DNA from: Filosporella fistucella
Taxonomy: Eukaryota; Ascomycota; Leotiomycetes; Helotiales
Reading direction: 5' to 3'
Length of the DNA stretch: 64,000 nucleotides
NCBI GenBank assembly: GCA_030077755.1
Contig: JAQJZZ010000004.1
Span: forward strand, 496,001 to 560,000
Positions 46,474-58,357 of the stretch are shown here, piece by piece. The notes below the pieces were generated by a model. That model worked only from the letters and a program-made list of their open reading frames with translations. It had not been told where the DNA came from and made no database searches. The first letter of the stretch is position 1; each line of letters begins with the position of its first letter. The translations under genes were made by a program, and so were the position numbers.

Positions 46474-49400
46474 TCACAAGACATTCCCACCCAAAACCAA
46501 AAACTCCTCTACCCCATCGCCGCAAGAATGCAATCCATAATACTCAATCTCAGTTCTAACGCCGTTGCCACCTACTCTGTCAAAGACAGAATCATAGAAA
46601 TCATCGGGTGTGAGGTTCAGAGTGTAGTGGCAGAGGAATTTTGTTAGGGGGGATTGATCTGTGGATTGTGCTGGCTGTGATTGTTGTTGGGGTGGTGGTT
46701 CGGGGGTAGGTGAGTGCGATGGGGAGGGAGAGGGAAGAGGGGGTGATGGAGATGGAGATGGGGATTGTGCTTGTGGTGATGCGATTGGTAGTTCTTGGAA
46801 AGGATGGAGAGAGGTTGGAGGTGATTGCGATGAGGTAGAGGGATGGAATGCGGACGTGTTTGCGAGAGAGGGAAATGTGCTTGAGAAAGGCGCAGATGGG
46901 CCTTGAGGAGGGTATGGTGTCTGGCTCTCCATTTGTGTATTGCTATGCAAAGACCCGTTGATGGTATTATTGAAATCGGGATCGAAAGCAGATTGATTGT
47001 AGTTTTGCATATTGCTTTGCAAAATCGAGGTATCGCCATGATGAAAATCGGCTGAGAAAGCAGGATGATTGTAGTTCTGCACATTGCCTTCCAAAAAGCC
47101 GCTATCGAAATTATCGAATTGGAATTCGCCGTAATCTCCATATCTATCCTGATCCTGATGAACCTCAATGGCAAAAGTAGGTTGATTATAGTTCTGCACG
47201 TTGCTTTGCGAGATCGAGGCATGGCCATGCTCCATATCAGAAGAGGATTCAGGTCGATTATAACTTTGCACGTCGCTCTCCAAGAAGCCGCTACCGTAAT
47301 CATCGAATTGAATTTGGCCGTAATTTCCGTATTGATAGTAGTTTTGAATCTGGCTGTAGTTCCCGTATTGAACCTGATCTTGGTATTGATCATGTGAAGA
47401 GTTCTGGTTTTGAAAAGTATTCTGCTCCTGATATTGATCCCAATTCTGCATACCGCCTTGGTCCCCACCCAAAGAGCGATCATCGGATTGAAATTGGCCG
47501 TAAGCTCCGTATTGGTCGTTGTTTTGAGTTTGGCTGTACTCTTCAGACTGAACCTCGTCCTGATTTTGAACATGTTCGTAATTCTGGTCCTGGAAGCTAT
47601 TTAGGCCGACAAACTGCTCCAAACCTTGAATTTCAACTTGGCCTCCACTCAAAGCACGATCATGGAATTGGGTTTGGCCGTAATCTTCATATCGATCTTC
47701 ATCTTGCAATTGCTTATGTCCGTGATTCTCATTTTGGATTTCACTCTGCTCCTGATGTTGATACCAACTCGGCATTCCACCTTGGTCTCCACCCAGGACG
47801 CCAAAACGCGGACTAGCAGACACAAGAGGAGGAAACCTAGCTCTGGGTTCGACGATAGGAGGAGGCGTTCTTGCAAGATTAATTGAGCTTGCTAGAGGTG
47901 AAGGTCGGAGTCTGAAGTTCGCAGCACTGGTTGGAATTGCAGAGGAATCAGAGAGAAACGGCGAAGGGTTCAGAAGGGGTGTGAATTTTGAAGATGAAGG
48001 GAGGAAGGGCGTATATTCTGAGGGTGGTTCATCTCCTTGCTCAGAAGGTGGTGGGGCCTTTGGAGGCGGAGTAGAAAGTGAGGTTAGGGAGAGGAAGATT
48101 GCGCGGTAGAGTGTCTCTGGATAGAGACCTTGTGAGCTATTTGGAGGAGGAGGGGATTTTGTTTCTGGTGCCTCCTCTGTGCGGGGCGGAGCTGGTTCGC
48201 ATGCAGCTTCTTCGGAGGTAAGAAGAGGTGCGGTAGTGATGAATAGCTCGTTGGCGTCTGCGATTGGAAGAGTATCAACTGCAACGTCTGCGCTGAGTTG
48301 CCCAGAGAGCACGGAGTCCAGAGTTATCTCACCAGTTTCTGCTGTTAGAGGAATAGTGTTGACATCAGAATCGTAGTTGTCTGGTGTAGAACTTGGATTT
48401 GGCACGGCTTCATTGATGTCTGCGACGGGTAGAGTATCAACTGGATTATCTGCGTTGATTTGTCCAGAAAGAGGTATAGAGTCGAGAACTGTCTCGTCAA
48501 TCTCTGCTGTTAGCGGAACGGTATTGATCTTGAGATCGCTGCTATCTGCCGTCGTAGTTGTATTCGGCACGATTTCGTTGGTCTCTGCTGTAGGAAGTGT
48601 GATCTGTAGGTTGCAGTTGCTAACTTTTGGTATATCAGACTCGTCGTTGGCCTTGATTTCGTCGCTCTCTTCGGGAGAAGAAGTAAAGTTGGCCTTGTCC
48701 TCATCGTCGCCTGCTGTAAGAGGTGCTTTGGCGTGTATGACTTTGGTAATTTCTGCTGTAGCTGTAGGAGTTATGAAGACAGATTTCGTTTCATTACTCA
48801 CTGCAGAAAAAGGCATGATATTTGAGTCGATTGTATGACTCTCAGCCGAAGGAAAAATGTCATCGAGACTGGTTTCCCCTCGTCCTCTCTCCACAGCTTC
48901 ATTATCATCAAGATTGATTATATGACGAACATCCGTCTCGCCACGGGTAATCTCCGTTCTTTCAACAGCATGGCTCGGGGATGGGGGAGAGGAGCTGCCT
49001 CTTGTGAACAGCGAAGAAAACGATCGTGGAGATGATGCTCTTGAAGTACGGTCAACCTGATCATCTGACTGCGGTGTTGTGCCAGCCAGTCCCTTTGGAT
49101 TCTTTGGTGTTTCGTTTTGTCCAATTTCCGTCTCGGCATGGGGAATATCGGCACTCTCAGTAACATGGCTCGGAGAGGGAGAAGAGGAACTGCCTGCAGT
49201 GAAGAGCGAAGAAAATGAATGTGGAGTTGACTCTCTCGAGGTACGGTAAACTTGATCATCTGACTGTAGTGTTGTTTCATCCTGTCCTTTTGCACTCTTT
49301 GGTGTCTGGCCTTGTAGAGAAGTGGTGTATTTCAAACTCTTCGAACCCTCCAGATCAGGCGAGGTCGAAGTTCTGGTCTTTTTGTCAGGCTTAGGAGATC

Positions 49401-50253
49401 TTGGTTCGGTTAATATATTTGCCTCCTTCGGACCCTCTAGATCCCCAGGGCGAGTCGAAGATGGTGAAGCCGTGAGCTTGCTTGACTCTAGCTCGGGATT
49501 GATTGGGGAAACAGTCTGTGGCGGTGTATAAGTATTGCATGTAAGAAGCAGATGTTGGATATGCAACATGCAAATATCTTGCAATAACTTCATCTGCAAT
49601 TTCTCTGCCAGCCTCCAGAGCTTGACAAGGGGAAGAAGATCAGATGGTCTGTTCCGTGGTTGAACGGCATCTTTCACTGTAGTCTCTTCAGTCAAGCCGA
49701 CGTCGACATCCATGATTGCATTACTTTCTCTATCTCCCATTAATGGCAGAGCAGAATTTGAAGCAGACGAGGTTGGAACATTGGAAGGAGACACTGTATC
49801 CAAAGACTGCGTATACAACCACTTCGCCAACCACGTAAAAGTCGGTACCCCCACATATGGTAAGGTAGCAGAATCCTCCATTTCTGCGATATCATCTGGA
49901 CCGTTTGGCTGCCGACGCAGAATCTCGAATCTTTCCAATTCATCACTGATATCTTCATTGCCAGCAATAGTTGAGAGATATGGGATGAACTTTCGTGTGA
50001 TGTGTTTGTGAATCGAGAATTGAATACCGCCTTGTGTAACCGAGAAGGTGGTGAGGAGTGCGCGTTGACCAGGCCTTTGAATGTGTTTGCTGAACAGGAC
50101 ATATAAGTATGCCTGATTGAAGAATATCACTGGGTAAAAGCCAAGAACAGTAGGACGGAAATGAACGTACCTAGCCTCTGGGAATGCATATTTTGCGTCC
50201 CTTCGAGCTTTGTCTTCGTACTTATTAAGCTGGAGAAGTACACTTTTAAGCAT
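46474..50253 (-). CDS. BTB/POZ-like protein with Gln/Asn-rich prion-like C-terminal half
   Basis: One long frame; the first in-frame ATG (50253) gives about 1259 residues. A BTB-like fold is recognisable near the N-terminus: TFSVTQGGIQFSIHKHI, then VPTFTWLAKWLYTQSL, then the LVKLWRLAEKLQMKLLQD helix pair characteristic of fungal BTB proteins. A Ser/Pro/Thr/Asp-rich region with imperfect repeats follows (PLTAETGEITLDSV- and TIPLTAE-like units). From about residue 830 to 1120 the sequence is strongly Gln/Asn/Tyr/Gly/Asp rich, with repeated GDYGQ-, QNYNQ- and GGDQGGM-type motifs. A second intron near the start (GTACGT at about 50170) is possible but would break the BTB frame. BTB proteins usually dimerise or adapt to cullin ligases; the specific role is unknown. 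Confidence 0.7.
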   Translation of the reverse strand: MLKSVLLQLNKYEDKARRDAKYAFPEARYVHFRPTVLGFYPVIFFNQAYLYVLFSKHIQRPGQRALLTTFSVTQGGIQFSIHKHITRKFIPYLSTIAGNEDISDELERFEILRRQPNGPDDIAEMEDSATLPYVGVPTFTWLAKWLYTQSLDTVSPSNVPTSSASNSALPLMGDRESNAIMDVDVGLTEETTVKDAVQPRNRPSDLLPLVKLWRLAEKLQMKLLQDICMLHIQHLLLTCNTYTPPQTVSPINPELESSKLTASPSSTRPGDLEGPKEANILTEPRSPKPDKKTRTSTSPDLEGSKSLKYTTSLQGQTPKSAKGQDETTLQSDDQVYRTSRESTPHSFSSLFTAGSSSSPSPSHVTESADIPHAETEIGQNETPKNPKGLAGTTPQSDDQVDRTSRASSPRSFSSLFTRGSSSPPSPSHAVERTEITRGETDVRHIINLDDNEAVERGRGETSLDDIFPSAESHTIDSNIMPFSAVSNETKSVFITPTATAEITKVIHAKAPLTAGDDEDKANFTSSPEESDEIKANDESDIPKVSNCNLQITLPTAETNEIVPNTTTTADSSDLKINTVPLTAEIDETVLDSIPLSGQINADNPVDTLPVADINEAVPNPSSTPDNYDSDVNTIPLTAETGEITLDSVLSGQLSADVAVDTLPIADANELFITTAPLLTSEEAACEPAPPRTEEAPETKSPPPPNSSQGLYPETLYRAIFLSLTSLSTPPPKAPPPSEQGDEPPSEYTPFLPSSSKFTPLLNPSPFLSDSSAIPTSAANFRLRPSPLASSINLARTPPPIVEPRARFPPLVSASPRFGVLGGDQGGMPSWYQHQEQSEIQNENHGHKQLQDEDRYEDYGQTQFHDRALSGGQVEIQGLEQFVGLNSFQDQNYEHVQNQDEVQSEEYSQTQNNDQYGAYGQFQSDDRSLGGDQGGMQNWDQYQEQNTFQNQNSSHDQYQDQVQYGNYSQIQNYYQYGNYGQIQFDDYGSGFLESDVQSYNRPESSSDMEHGHASISQSNVQNYNQPTFAIEVHQDQDRYGDYGEFQFDNFDSGFLEGNVQNYNHPAFSADFHHGDTSILQSNMQNYNQSAFDPDFNNTINGSLHSNTQMESQTPYPPQGPSAPFSSTFPSLANTSAFHPSTSSQSPPTSLHPFQELPIASPQAQSPSPSPSPPLPSPSPSHSPTPEPPPQQQSQPAQSTDQSPLTKFLCHYTLNLTPDDFYDSVFDRVGGNGVRTEIEYYGLHSCGDGVEEFLVLGGNVL
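46930..47830 (-). repeat. Gln/Asn/Tyr-rich imperfect coding repeats of the BTB gene
   Basis: On the minus strand, similar 60-130-nt units encode GGDQGGM..W.QYQEQ, QYGNYGQIQFDD and VQNYNQPAF motifs several times over. Copies diverge more than those of the Ser/Ala gene at 1.7-4.0 kb. Confidence 0.7.
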
Positions 50254-50497
50254 ATTCTCCTTTTTCTCTTTCACATTCAAGTCCCTGGATTTGCTGCTCA
50301 CAAAAATATCAGTATAAATTCAGGTGGAAGTCTTGTACAAAATTAGATGTAGATTTTGGAGGAGGCTCCTTGATCCCTCCTCCATTATGAGGATGAAATG
50401 TATAATAAAAGCAATCAGAACGCCTCTTGAGCGGCGTTCTGTTTGTCTTCATGATGAGGAATAGCAGTGCAGATCTAGGGTAGGATGTTGCCACGAT

Positions 50498-50872
50498 CTA
50501 CCTTGCTTCTTCTTTTTTATTCTCAGCTTCGTCCTCAGAAAAGGAAGGGGAAGTGAGATTTGTTGGATCCAAATCCAAATTCATAAGTCTAAAATAAGTT
50601 AGTTTAACATCAAAGGGAGAAATTTTGGGAGACAGGTACGGGTTGACAGAGGAGTGATCGTCAGTGGCATCTTCAAGATCATCGGAAATTGACTGAAGAG
50701 CTTGTGGCATTGGATTGTCACCTCTAGATCTTTCATACAGATGTAGAGTGGAAGGAGGTGATACAATCTCACGATCAGCATACTTCTCCAACAAGTTATG
50801 GTAAAAGTCCTTCATGTCTTGAACAGAAGGCTTCGGTTCGTCATCGTTCTCCCACGAGAGACTTGAAGCCAT
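50498..50872 (-). CDS. Small acidic hypothetical protein
   Basis: The start is taken at the ATG 50872 (MASSLSWENDDEPKPSVQDM). Exons 50872-50640 and 50588-50498 are separated by a likely 51-nt intron (50589-50639: donor GTACCT, branch CTAAC, acceptor TTTTAG). Spliced, the product has 107 residues; retained, 124, because the intron keeps the frame open. The sequence is acidic and mostly helical (KDFYHNLLEKYADREI), with a Lys/Glu tail (EDEAENKKEEAR). No domain is recognised. It lies between the BTB gene and a 1.9-kb gap. Confidence 0.6.
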   Translation of the reverse strand: MASSLSWENDDEPKPSVQDMKDFYHNLLEKYADREIVSPPSTLHLYERSRGDNPMPQALQSISDDLEDATDDHSSVNPYLSPKISPFDVKLTYFRLMNLDLDPTNLTSPSFSEDEAENKKEEAR

Positions 50873-52745
50873 GCTTGCTATTTTGTTCTGTAGGTGTGCC
50901 CTAGAATGGTCCCGCGATTGATGAATTGTTGATGTAAACAAGAGTTCTGAACAGTTTAAGTAATCAAGGTAGTGGTGGAAAGCAAATACACAGAACACTC
51001 TAGGTACCGCTGGTTTATTTACTGTATCATGTGATACGTCCCATATTACCGATTTAGGCAAGACGCCGCAGTCTTCGAAGCCGATAATGAAATGGACATT
51101 AGCGATAGGGCAAGGCTATACTTGATAAAAATACGGCAGCATCGAGAAAAGTCATGACTTTCAGTGTTAGGTATACTGTATCAGATATACTCCTCTTGGA
51201 AATTCACGGAAGAGGGGAATAGGGAGAGACCCGAAAGAGGACAATGATGAATCAGCCCCTCATTACAAATTCCATTTGTTTCCAGTGGATTCAAAGCGGA
51301 GGTTGTGAAGTTCTTTGAATACCTAAAATTGTACAAAGCGGTTTATGTCACGCTATTCTTGGTATTGGTGCCCCATTTATTCAGCAAGTGGAAGACTCAA
51401 CGAGGTGAAAATTTGGGAGGCCGCAGTGCTTCTTAGCCAAACATGAAACATGTAGAAGAGTATCCACAATAACCGTGATGAAACATAACTGCTGCTGCAG
51501 TACTGACATATCTTCTTAAACAGTTCTTAGTCACACCTGGAAGACTTGCTGTCATAGTGTCCTCCGAGGTCAAATGTTTTTAAAGGAGTCCGAATCATAT
51601 TTCAAACTGATTTAAGTAATGACACAATTTTTTAGTGCCTTTCGCCGCAAAATCGTCTATCTCGGTAATAAAGCGAGATAGTCAAAAGCCCTGCTCGAAA
51701 GTCGAGGCAATTGACCTGCTGATTGTTGCCTTCAATTCCATGTGACGACAGCAAAGAAAAATCAAGAAAAAATGCATTAAAAAACTTCTTGGGACTCTCG
51801 AGATCGATTATTACATCTCAAAATGCTCATTGTCTCCAGATTCATCAGCTCTACTTAGACGAGACAACGTCGAGATATAGCTAAGCACCAGTCACTTGGG
51901 ACTGCGACGAAATTGAACTGCCACAGGCGCCGAGGCGTTTGGTAAAATCAAAAAGTTCAACGCATAGACAGGAACTGAGTGCGATACTCCTCCACCCTGT
52001 AATATTTGCCACCCAAAAGAAGATTCCATACTCAAAAATGGTTTTCAGGAGCAAATGATTCACAACCTCTCCTTGGGAGAATACTCCAACTTACTTGGAC
52101 AGCAGTTTTTCAGCAATCAAATTGATCATGACAAACCGAAATAGCTGCAAGCCTAATGTAATGCCCGTCGAATTGAGCCTAAGCACGATAATTGAGATTT
52201 CAAAGGCAATTTGAGAATAATGACTGACAAATGATCATGTGTGTTTTTGAAGATGGAAGGTCTTGCATATCGCAGTCCCGAATCATGCACCAGTACCATA
52301 CATCTAGGCTAGGCATGATCAGAGACCGAGTAAATATCGTACAGATATCTTGTAGATATGTTATGTCAAGAATGTAAGCCGGAAATAAATATTGCATTGC
52401 AGAATTTTGAGTTTCTCAATAACAAGTTTTTGTGACGAGAATTTGGCCAGTGCTAATATTACGTGTTGACTTCAATCTACTTATTAGCTTTAGAGGAGAC
52501 CGATGGGCGGATGCAGGGCATCTAGACTCCTGGTGTAACTATGAAGAAGTATTGTAATACATGCTTCAGAGGTTTGTCGTTGCAAAATGGATTGAATGAG
52601 GCTGAAAGTGGATTCCAGCCACACACGTGACTCCATTTTAGCCACCAACGACCGCGTCTCCAAAGCTACCTTGCCCTGCCATCAGAAACTCAACCTCATC
52701 TCCAACTCACCACAAACCTCAGCTCTCCAATCTCCTCAACCCAAA
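50873..52745. other. Gene-poor interval
   Basis: 1.9 kb, partly AT-rich, with only short meaningless frames. The right end holds the rpn12 promoter. The rpn12 frame is open for 50 codons upstream of its usual start, so a longer N-terminus starting at 52596 cannot be excluded. Confidence 0.45.
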
Positions 52746-53617
52746 ATGTCAGACCGTGACCTCCAAGATATCCTGCGCAAGCTCAAATCCGCAAAATCAT
52801 ACCCCGAGGCCTCATCCCTTCTCTCCAAAGCCAAAATCACCCTCCTAAAACAACACGCTCTCACGCCTCAACCGCAAACCCCATCCTCAACTCTCCTTCT
52901 CGCTCGTGAGGTCTTCGAGCAAGGCGCTTTGTTGTCAATTAGGGCCCCAGATGCAGATGCGTTTAGTCGATATGTGCACCAACTGACACCGTTCTACGAG
53001 CTACCTGTTGAGCGATTGCCTGCGTCGACGGAGAAGAATAAGATTACAGGCTTGTATCTATTGCTTCTCTTGACAAATGGCAATTATTCTGGATTTCATA
53101 CGGAGTTGGAGGGACTGGAACTGAGGGAAGGAAGAGAGGGTGCGGTAGAGAAGGATAGGTATCTGGGTTATCCAATTAAGTTGGAGAGGTGGTTGATGGA
53201 GGGAAGCTATGATTTGGTGTGGAAGGCGATGGCTAGTAGGGAGGTACCTAGTGAGGAATATGGTATCTTCAGTGAAGTGAGTTTTCTTCTGCTTTTATTA
53301 TCTGGTTCTGCGTGGCGTTGTCCTAACTATCACAGATTCTTACAAACCAAATCCGCAACGAAATCGCTACTTGCAGTCAAACAGCCTACCCATCTCTCCC
53401 CATTTCCTCCACCAAAAACCTTCTTTTCCTGGAAAGTGAAGGAGCAGTCATCGAGTTTGCGCAAAGTAGAGGATGGGTCATTACTAAGGACGGCCGGATA
53501 ACATTCCCACAGCAAAAGAAGGCTGCAGGAGAAGATCAAGGCAACTCCAACAAGTTGAGCATGACAGCTATCGAGAATACACTAGGATATGCAAGGGAGC
53601 TTGAGACGATTGTATGA
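52746..53617 (+). CDS. rpn12: 26S proteasome regulatory subunit Rpn12
   Basis: Exons 52746-53276 and 53336-53617 give 270 residues, close to yeast Rpn12. Recognisable parts are MSDRDLQDILRKLKSAKSYP at the start, AREVFEQGALLSIRAPD, the NKITGLYLLLLLTNGNYSGFHTELE block, LERWLMEGSYDLVWKAM and, in the second exon, IEFAQSRGWVITKDGRITFP. This is the CSN8/PSMD8/eIF3K-type PCI fold. Rpn12 is a lid subunit that completes 19S assembly. The 59-nt intron has a CTAAC branch and a CACAG acceptor; reading through it produces a false C-terminus. Confidence 0.94.
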
Positions 53618-53893
53618 GCACATATCATGATTTCAACTCTGCGAGATTTGGCATCACATGAAGGACATCAAGGCAGAGGTGCATCAAGCTTGTATTCTAG
53701 ACCGGCGCTCAGGCGTACTTCAGAAATGACCAAGAATGGACTGCATATGATATGAGGTCTTCTCCGGTCTACGTATTGTGATTCGATAACATTCAACGGT
53801 ACTCCCTACATGCAACTGAGAGTGAAGTAGCCTAGTATGACTACGATCTACTTTTCCCTAAACTCCGTTTTCTTGCCTCCGTATCGCCCAAAA

Positions 53894-56800
53894 TCATGCT
53901 ACGAGCTTCAACCCACTTCCATTCTTTCCTACTTCACAAACCCCACAAACTTTACATACTGTTCCCTTGTACTTGGAATGATATTTGCTTCCATCAAAGG
54001 CGCATACCTCAAATGATGAGCCGGAGTAGATTGGTGTATATGAAGCAGCACAGATGTCGAATTCGGCAAACTGGTCAAACTCGATCTCGTGAGCATCATT
54101 AGGGTTTCGTTCACATTGGCTCTTTATTTTGCGTGCCTAAAGTAAAGTTAGCATGGTTTTAATCTTGAGAATACTCGAAAACCTACATTGTCGAGTAGCT
54201 TGGCGGCACCGCCGTTGGCAATCATTCTGTTGGCAAAGCTCAAGGCAGAATTGTAGTTCTTGTTTTGATATGCCAACTTCATTGCGCTGGTAAGGGTAAT
54301 CTGGCGATGGGGAACCTCGAGTTTTGGTATTGTGAAATAAGCTGCAAGCTCAAGACTTCGCTTCAGTTTCTCAGGTGACTTTGAAACGACATCATCTGTT
54401 CCTAGATTCCTCCTCGAGAGTTCAATTGCCATGGCAATGCTATATTCGCACGCTGTTGTGATGAGCTTCTTAGCTTCCTCAACCTCTGATGGTGAAGAGA
54501 CGGCATTGACGAGAAGAGCGTGGAGAATGCCTTGGAATATCAATGCACCATCTTGCAGCTTGTTCGTCCGCATGGCAGTGTATCCCTTTTGCAAATCGAG
54601 TGTCGCCAATGACTCGATATCGCGGGGAATAATTGGGAGTACCTTTCGAGGATCTGTCTCATCAACAGTACGACGAACGTAGTTGATCAAAGGTGGAAGG
54701 CCTGTGGAAGCAGGGAGGTAGGTCTTGGTCGCTTGGTAAACCTCCAAGAAACGGGGTTTCAAGGGTTCAAATTTGACTGCGCCAAGCTGTCTGTTCAGCA
54801 ATTGCATCGCAGTCTCGAATGAACCTGCAGCAACGTGATCCGCAGCGATTGGTGAATTGCGAGCCCACAGATCAGCCTCACTGCTACCAGCGCCAGCTTC
54901 AGCGCTATCGACATTGACAAAGTCACTTTCCACATCTGGGACGATGTCGTCACCCATATCCCATCCGGCAGCGTCCTCATCATCATCAACTTCGACAAGG
55001 TTGCCATTTCGTTTGGTAGCGTCTTCATCACCGGCGTCATCAAAGCCGAAACCATTAGATGCTGCAGCAGGCTCATCTTCAAGAGACAATCCCTCGACTT
55101 GGCCGAGTAATGCCTTCTCAAAGAATGATTGCGATGTCGCCTTAGTTGGCCAGTTGGCCTTGAATGTTGATACAATAGGTTTTGGTGGATTGAGTGGACT
55201 GCCGATCTCGGGAAGAGAGATCTGGTCTTCCGTCAATCCAGTGGCCTCAAGAATTGCTTCACACTCATCCTCCAAGCCATGGGATTTTGCAGTCATGTAA
55301 GCGAGAGGATCTAACAGTGTTAGTAATGCATTACAGATATTCGGACATTTTACTTACAAAGGTCGATTTCCTTGAACATCTGTATCCGGTCATTGACATC
55401 TCCAAGGTAAAGAGCGTTCTGGAATCGGGCAGTGAAATCACCACGATGCTCAGCAATCTTTGCCATTCGAGTGAGTTTGGCCTCATCACCAGTGGCAAGG
55501 TAGAGGAAAGACAGCTTGTCGAATTGTCTCAGCTTCTGATAAGCCATCTCAACAATCTGGTGGTTTCCATGAGCAAGAGCTTCCGTTGTCAATCTCGACC
55601 AGAGTTTGGGTCTATCTAATTGCTTGGCCATTTCGACAGCAACTTCCAAATTTCCACATTCAATCGCGAGCTCAAATCTTGTTTGAGGATCTTGCACGAA
55701 TTGCAAAGCAATCTCAGGATATCCTTTCTTTTGCAAGTATGAAATGATGCTTTGACCAACGAGACTAGAGTTTTTGATGATCTGCAACATCTCCTCGTAA
55801 TTGCGTTTGACAAGTGCGAGCTTAAAGCGGTATTCTGTGGGATCAATATTCAAGATCTTAGGCTTTGCACTTCGGTCTAAACAGTAAACAGTTCGTGCCT
55901 TTACGCGAACAAGGTACACTGTCTGGTCGAGGGTCCGGACAATACCATTGTCACCGTTCAAAAGAGTATACTTGATGTGATTCAGAGTCGAGTAGAGAAG
56001 GACACCAGCGTCATCCCAAGTGGCACTCTTAATTCTGATCGTCTCGTGAAGTGTGCTGACCTGCTCAAGGGCCTTTGTGACAATGGTGACATTGTGTTTG
56101 CTGAGAAGCGCTGCATAAAGTCCATCATTTGACCAAACAACATATTTGACACCAGCAACAGCTAATTCTGCGATTGACTTCTTTTGCTGGATGTCGTACA
56201 AGTGGACGGCGGTAGGTGTGATTAGGAGGAGGTTTCCGGTACCACCAAAGTAGATATCAGTGGTTCCTGTAGGTGGTTTAATGGTTTTGGTGGTTGAATT
56301 AGAGAGATCTTTGATGTCAATTTGTTGTCCAGCAGCGTTGAAAACAGCAAACCGATTTCGTGCCACAAACACTGCTGAGCTGCCCTGCCCACGCTTGGTA
56401 TCTGCAGCATCCATAGCACCCGAGCCATCTCGAGGAAGATTAATGAGTTCATAAGATCCTCCTTCAGCTGGAGAAGTGACTAGGATGGCTCGTTCAGCGG
56501 GGTTGTAAGACAAGGAACGAGGCGGAACCCAAGGGCTACCCAGCTTCTTCAAGGTCAGCAGAGTAGGGCTCTCAACATTCTTCTGGAAATCATATGACCG
56601 GACATGCTTGTCTTTGGTGATGAAGAAAAGATTGTTTTGGTAGAAAGCAGACGCGGGTCGTTCGCGCTCTAATTTAAAGACCATCACTCCATTGTCGTGT
56701 CCAGCAGCGAAAAGGTTGATTTCTGGATGAGCAGCAATGACCCAGAATCGGTCATTTTCCCGCTTGAATGATTGAACGGAAGTGCGCTTATTAAGGTCCC

Positions 56801-57815
56801 AAACCCGAATGGTCTTATCCTCACCGACAGATAAGATCAAGTCCTGATGTGGATGGAACAGGCAGCCCGACGCATTCTGGAAATGCCCACGGCAAGTGTC
56901 GACCTCCCATGCCTTTGTTTCGCTCATTCTCCAAAGTTTCACTAGTCGATCGTCTCCGGCAGAAACAATTAGAGGTAAGGTAGGATGGAATGCCACCCAG
57001 TTCACACCTCGGTCGTGACCCTCCAGTACAAACTTCACTACTGCATCAGTATTGCCAAACATATCAGCTTGGTTCTGATTTCCGCGCGACATCTGATCCT
57101 CGAAAGTCATAGAGGTTGGCGCTGAATGCTTCTTTCGTAGTCCTGAGATATCCCATACACGTACAGATTGATCCAACGAAGCTGAGACTACCAAATCGTC
57201 CTTTGGATGGAATTGGGCGCACATAGTGTAGTGATTGTGACCTGTCATTGTGCAGACTATGAAATTTATTAGAATGTGCCCCTTTCCTATCCCAGATCTA
57301 CTTACTCAACGATCTGTTCTGCCAGTTCCAAATTCTAATGGTCTGATCATCGGAGCTGGAAATGATCCAAGGAAGCTCATGATGAAAGAAAACTGTGCGG
57401 ACATAATCCAAATGCCCATTCAAAGTGAACAGACATCTGCGAGTCTGATATGACCAGACCTTGATTTTATAATCGTCACCGCCGGACACGAAGAGGGGTT
57501 GGGTTTTATGAAAATCGATTCCTCGAACAGGGCCATCATGTTCCTCGAATCGGTCAATCAAAGTTCCCATACGATAGTCCCATAGTTGAATAGTGGAAGA
57601 GTGTAGAGAGACAAGAATCCATGGTCTGGAGAGCGTCAGCTATGAATGCGCCCAGGGGGGTTGCGGGGTGGACCTTTTAGGGTGGAAAGCAATTCCCTTT
57701 GCTCTCGAGGACTTTGACTCAAACTATAACAATTCTTAGTTTTTATTTCCATATATGCAGGAATACACAAGCAATATACCTTTGTGAGCATATTAGGGGA
57801 GGAAGTGGATGCCAT
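53894..57815 (-). CDS. cop1: Coatomer subunit alpha (COPI, alpha-COP)
   Basis: Six exons on the minus strand: 57815-57780, 57723-57674, 57625-57306, 57256-55358, 55310-54187 and 54136-53894, total 1223 residues, the family length. The start [22 protein letters not shown] leads into WD40 repeats ([59 protein letters not shown] and others; about residues 8-310). The WD-associated solenoid follows, and the C-terminal domain (about 820-1223) ends with the cysteine-rich [17 protein letters not shown]. Alpha-COP is part of the COPI coat for Golgi-to-ER retrieval and binds dilysine cargo. The second intron has a GTCCAC donor. It is divergent from the UGGT gene. Confidence 0.96.
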
Positions 57816-58357
57816 GTTGACCGACGCTGCGAGGACCGTGGAAGCCTATGCTTCTCGCATGAAGGACGGCAGATTTCGCAGTTTTGAATAGTTTCTTGCC
57901 AAATTGCCTTCCTTTACAATATGAGCCAGATATGCGAGAACGTCGAGGGAGGTGGAGGGAGGCAGAAGTTAATGTCGAGATCGGTACAGATTTGTGTGAT
58001 GGGGGAAACTGCGACGTTGCGATTTGTGGCTCGTTGCGGGTGAGCGCCTTGTCGCCCGAACTGCAAGGCATACATGCATTTGAGCTCCTGAAGCTCTAGA
58101 ATTTGGCAAGGTGTCCCTAACAGAACCTCAAAATATAGATATTTCTCAGCCTCGCCTGTCTCAATTGCCTTTGCAGATTGCTGTATCATAGAGTACCATG
58201 ATTACATTTACTTCACTTGATTAAAAGTAATAAGCTTTCCTCCGCTGGCGGACAGCAAGGTTCACAGATCCAACCTCTTTGTTCTGATTTCGTCTGAACA
58301 TTTGCTCCTGGAATATTCACAACGGCCACCAGCAATTGAATAAGCGACAGCAGCAAG
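57816..58357. promoter_or_regulatory. Divergent promoter region of COPI-alpha and UGGT genes
   Basis: 542 nt separate the two opposite start codons, so both promoters overlap here. I did not find a perfect unfolded-protein-response element by eye. Confidence 0.5.

Noticed and set aside
46661..48838. Plus-strand frames opposite the BTB gene
   Set aside because: They are antisense shadows of the repetitive minus-strand coding sequence.
52620..52660. Proteasome-associated control element upstream of rpn12
   Set aside because: TTTTAGCCACCAA near 52635 is only a partial match to the reverse of GGTGGCAAA.
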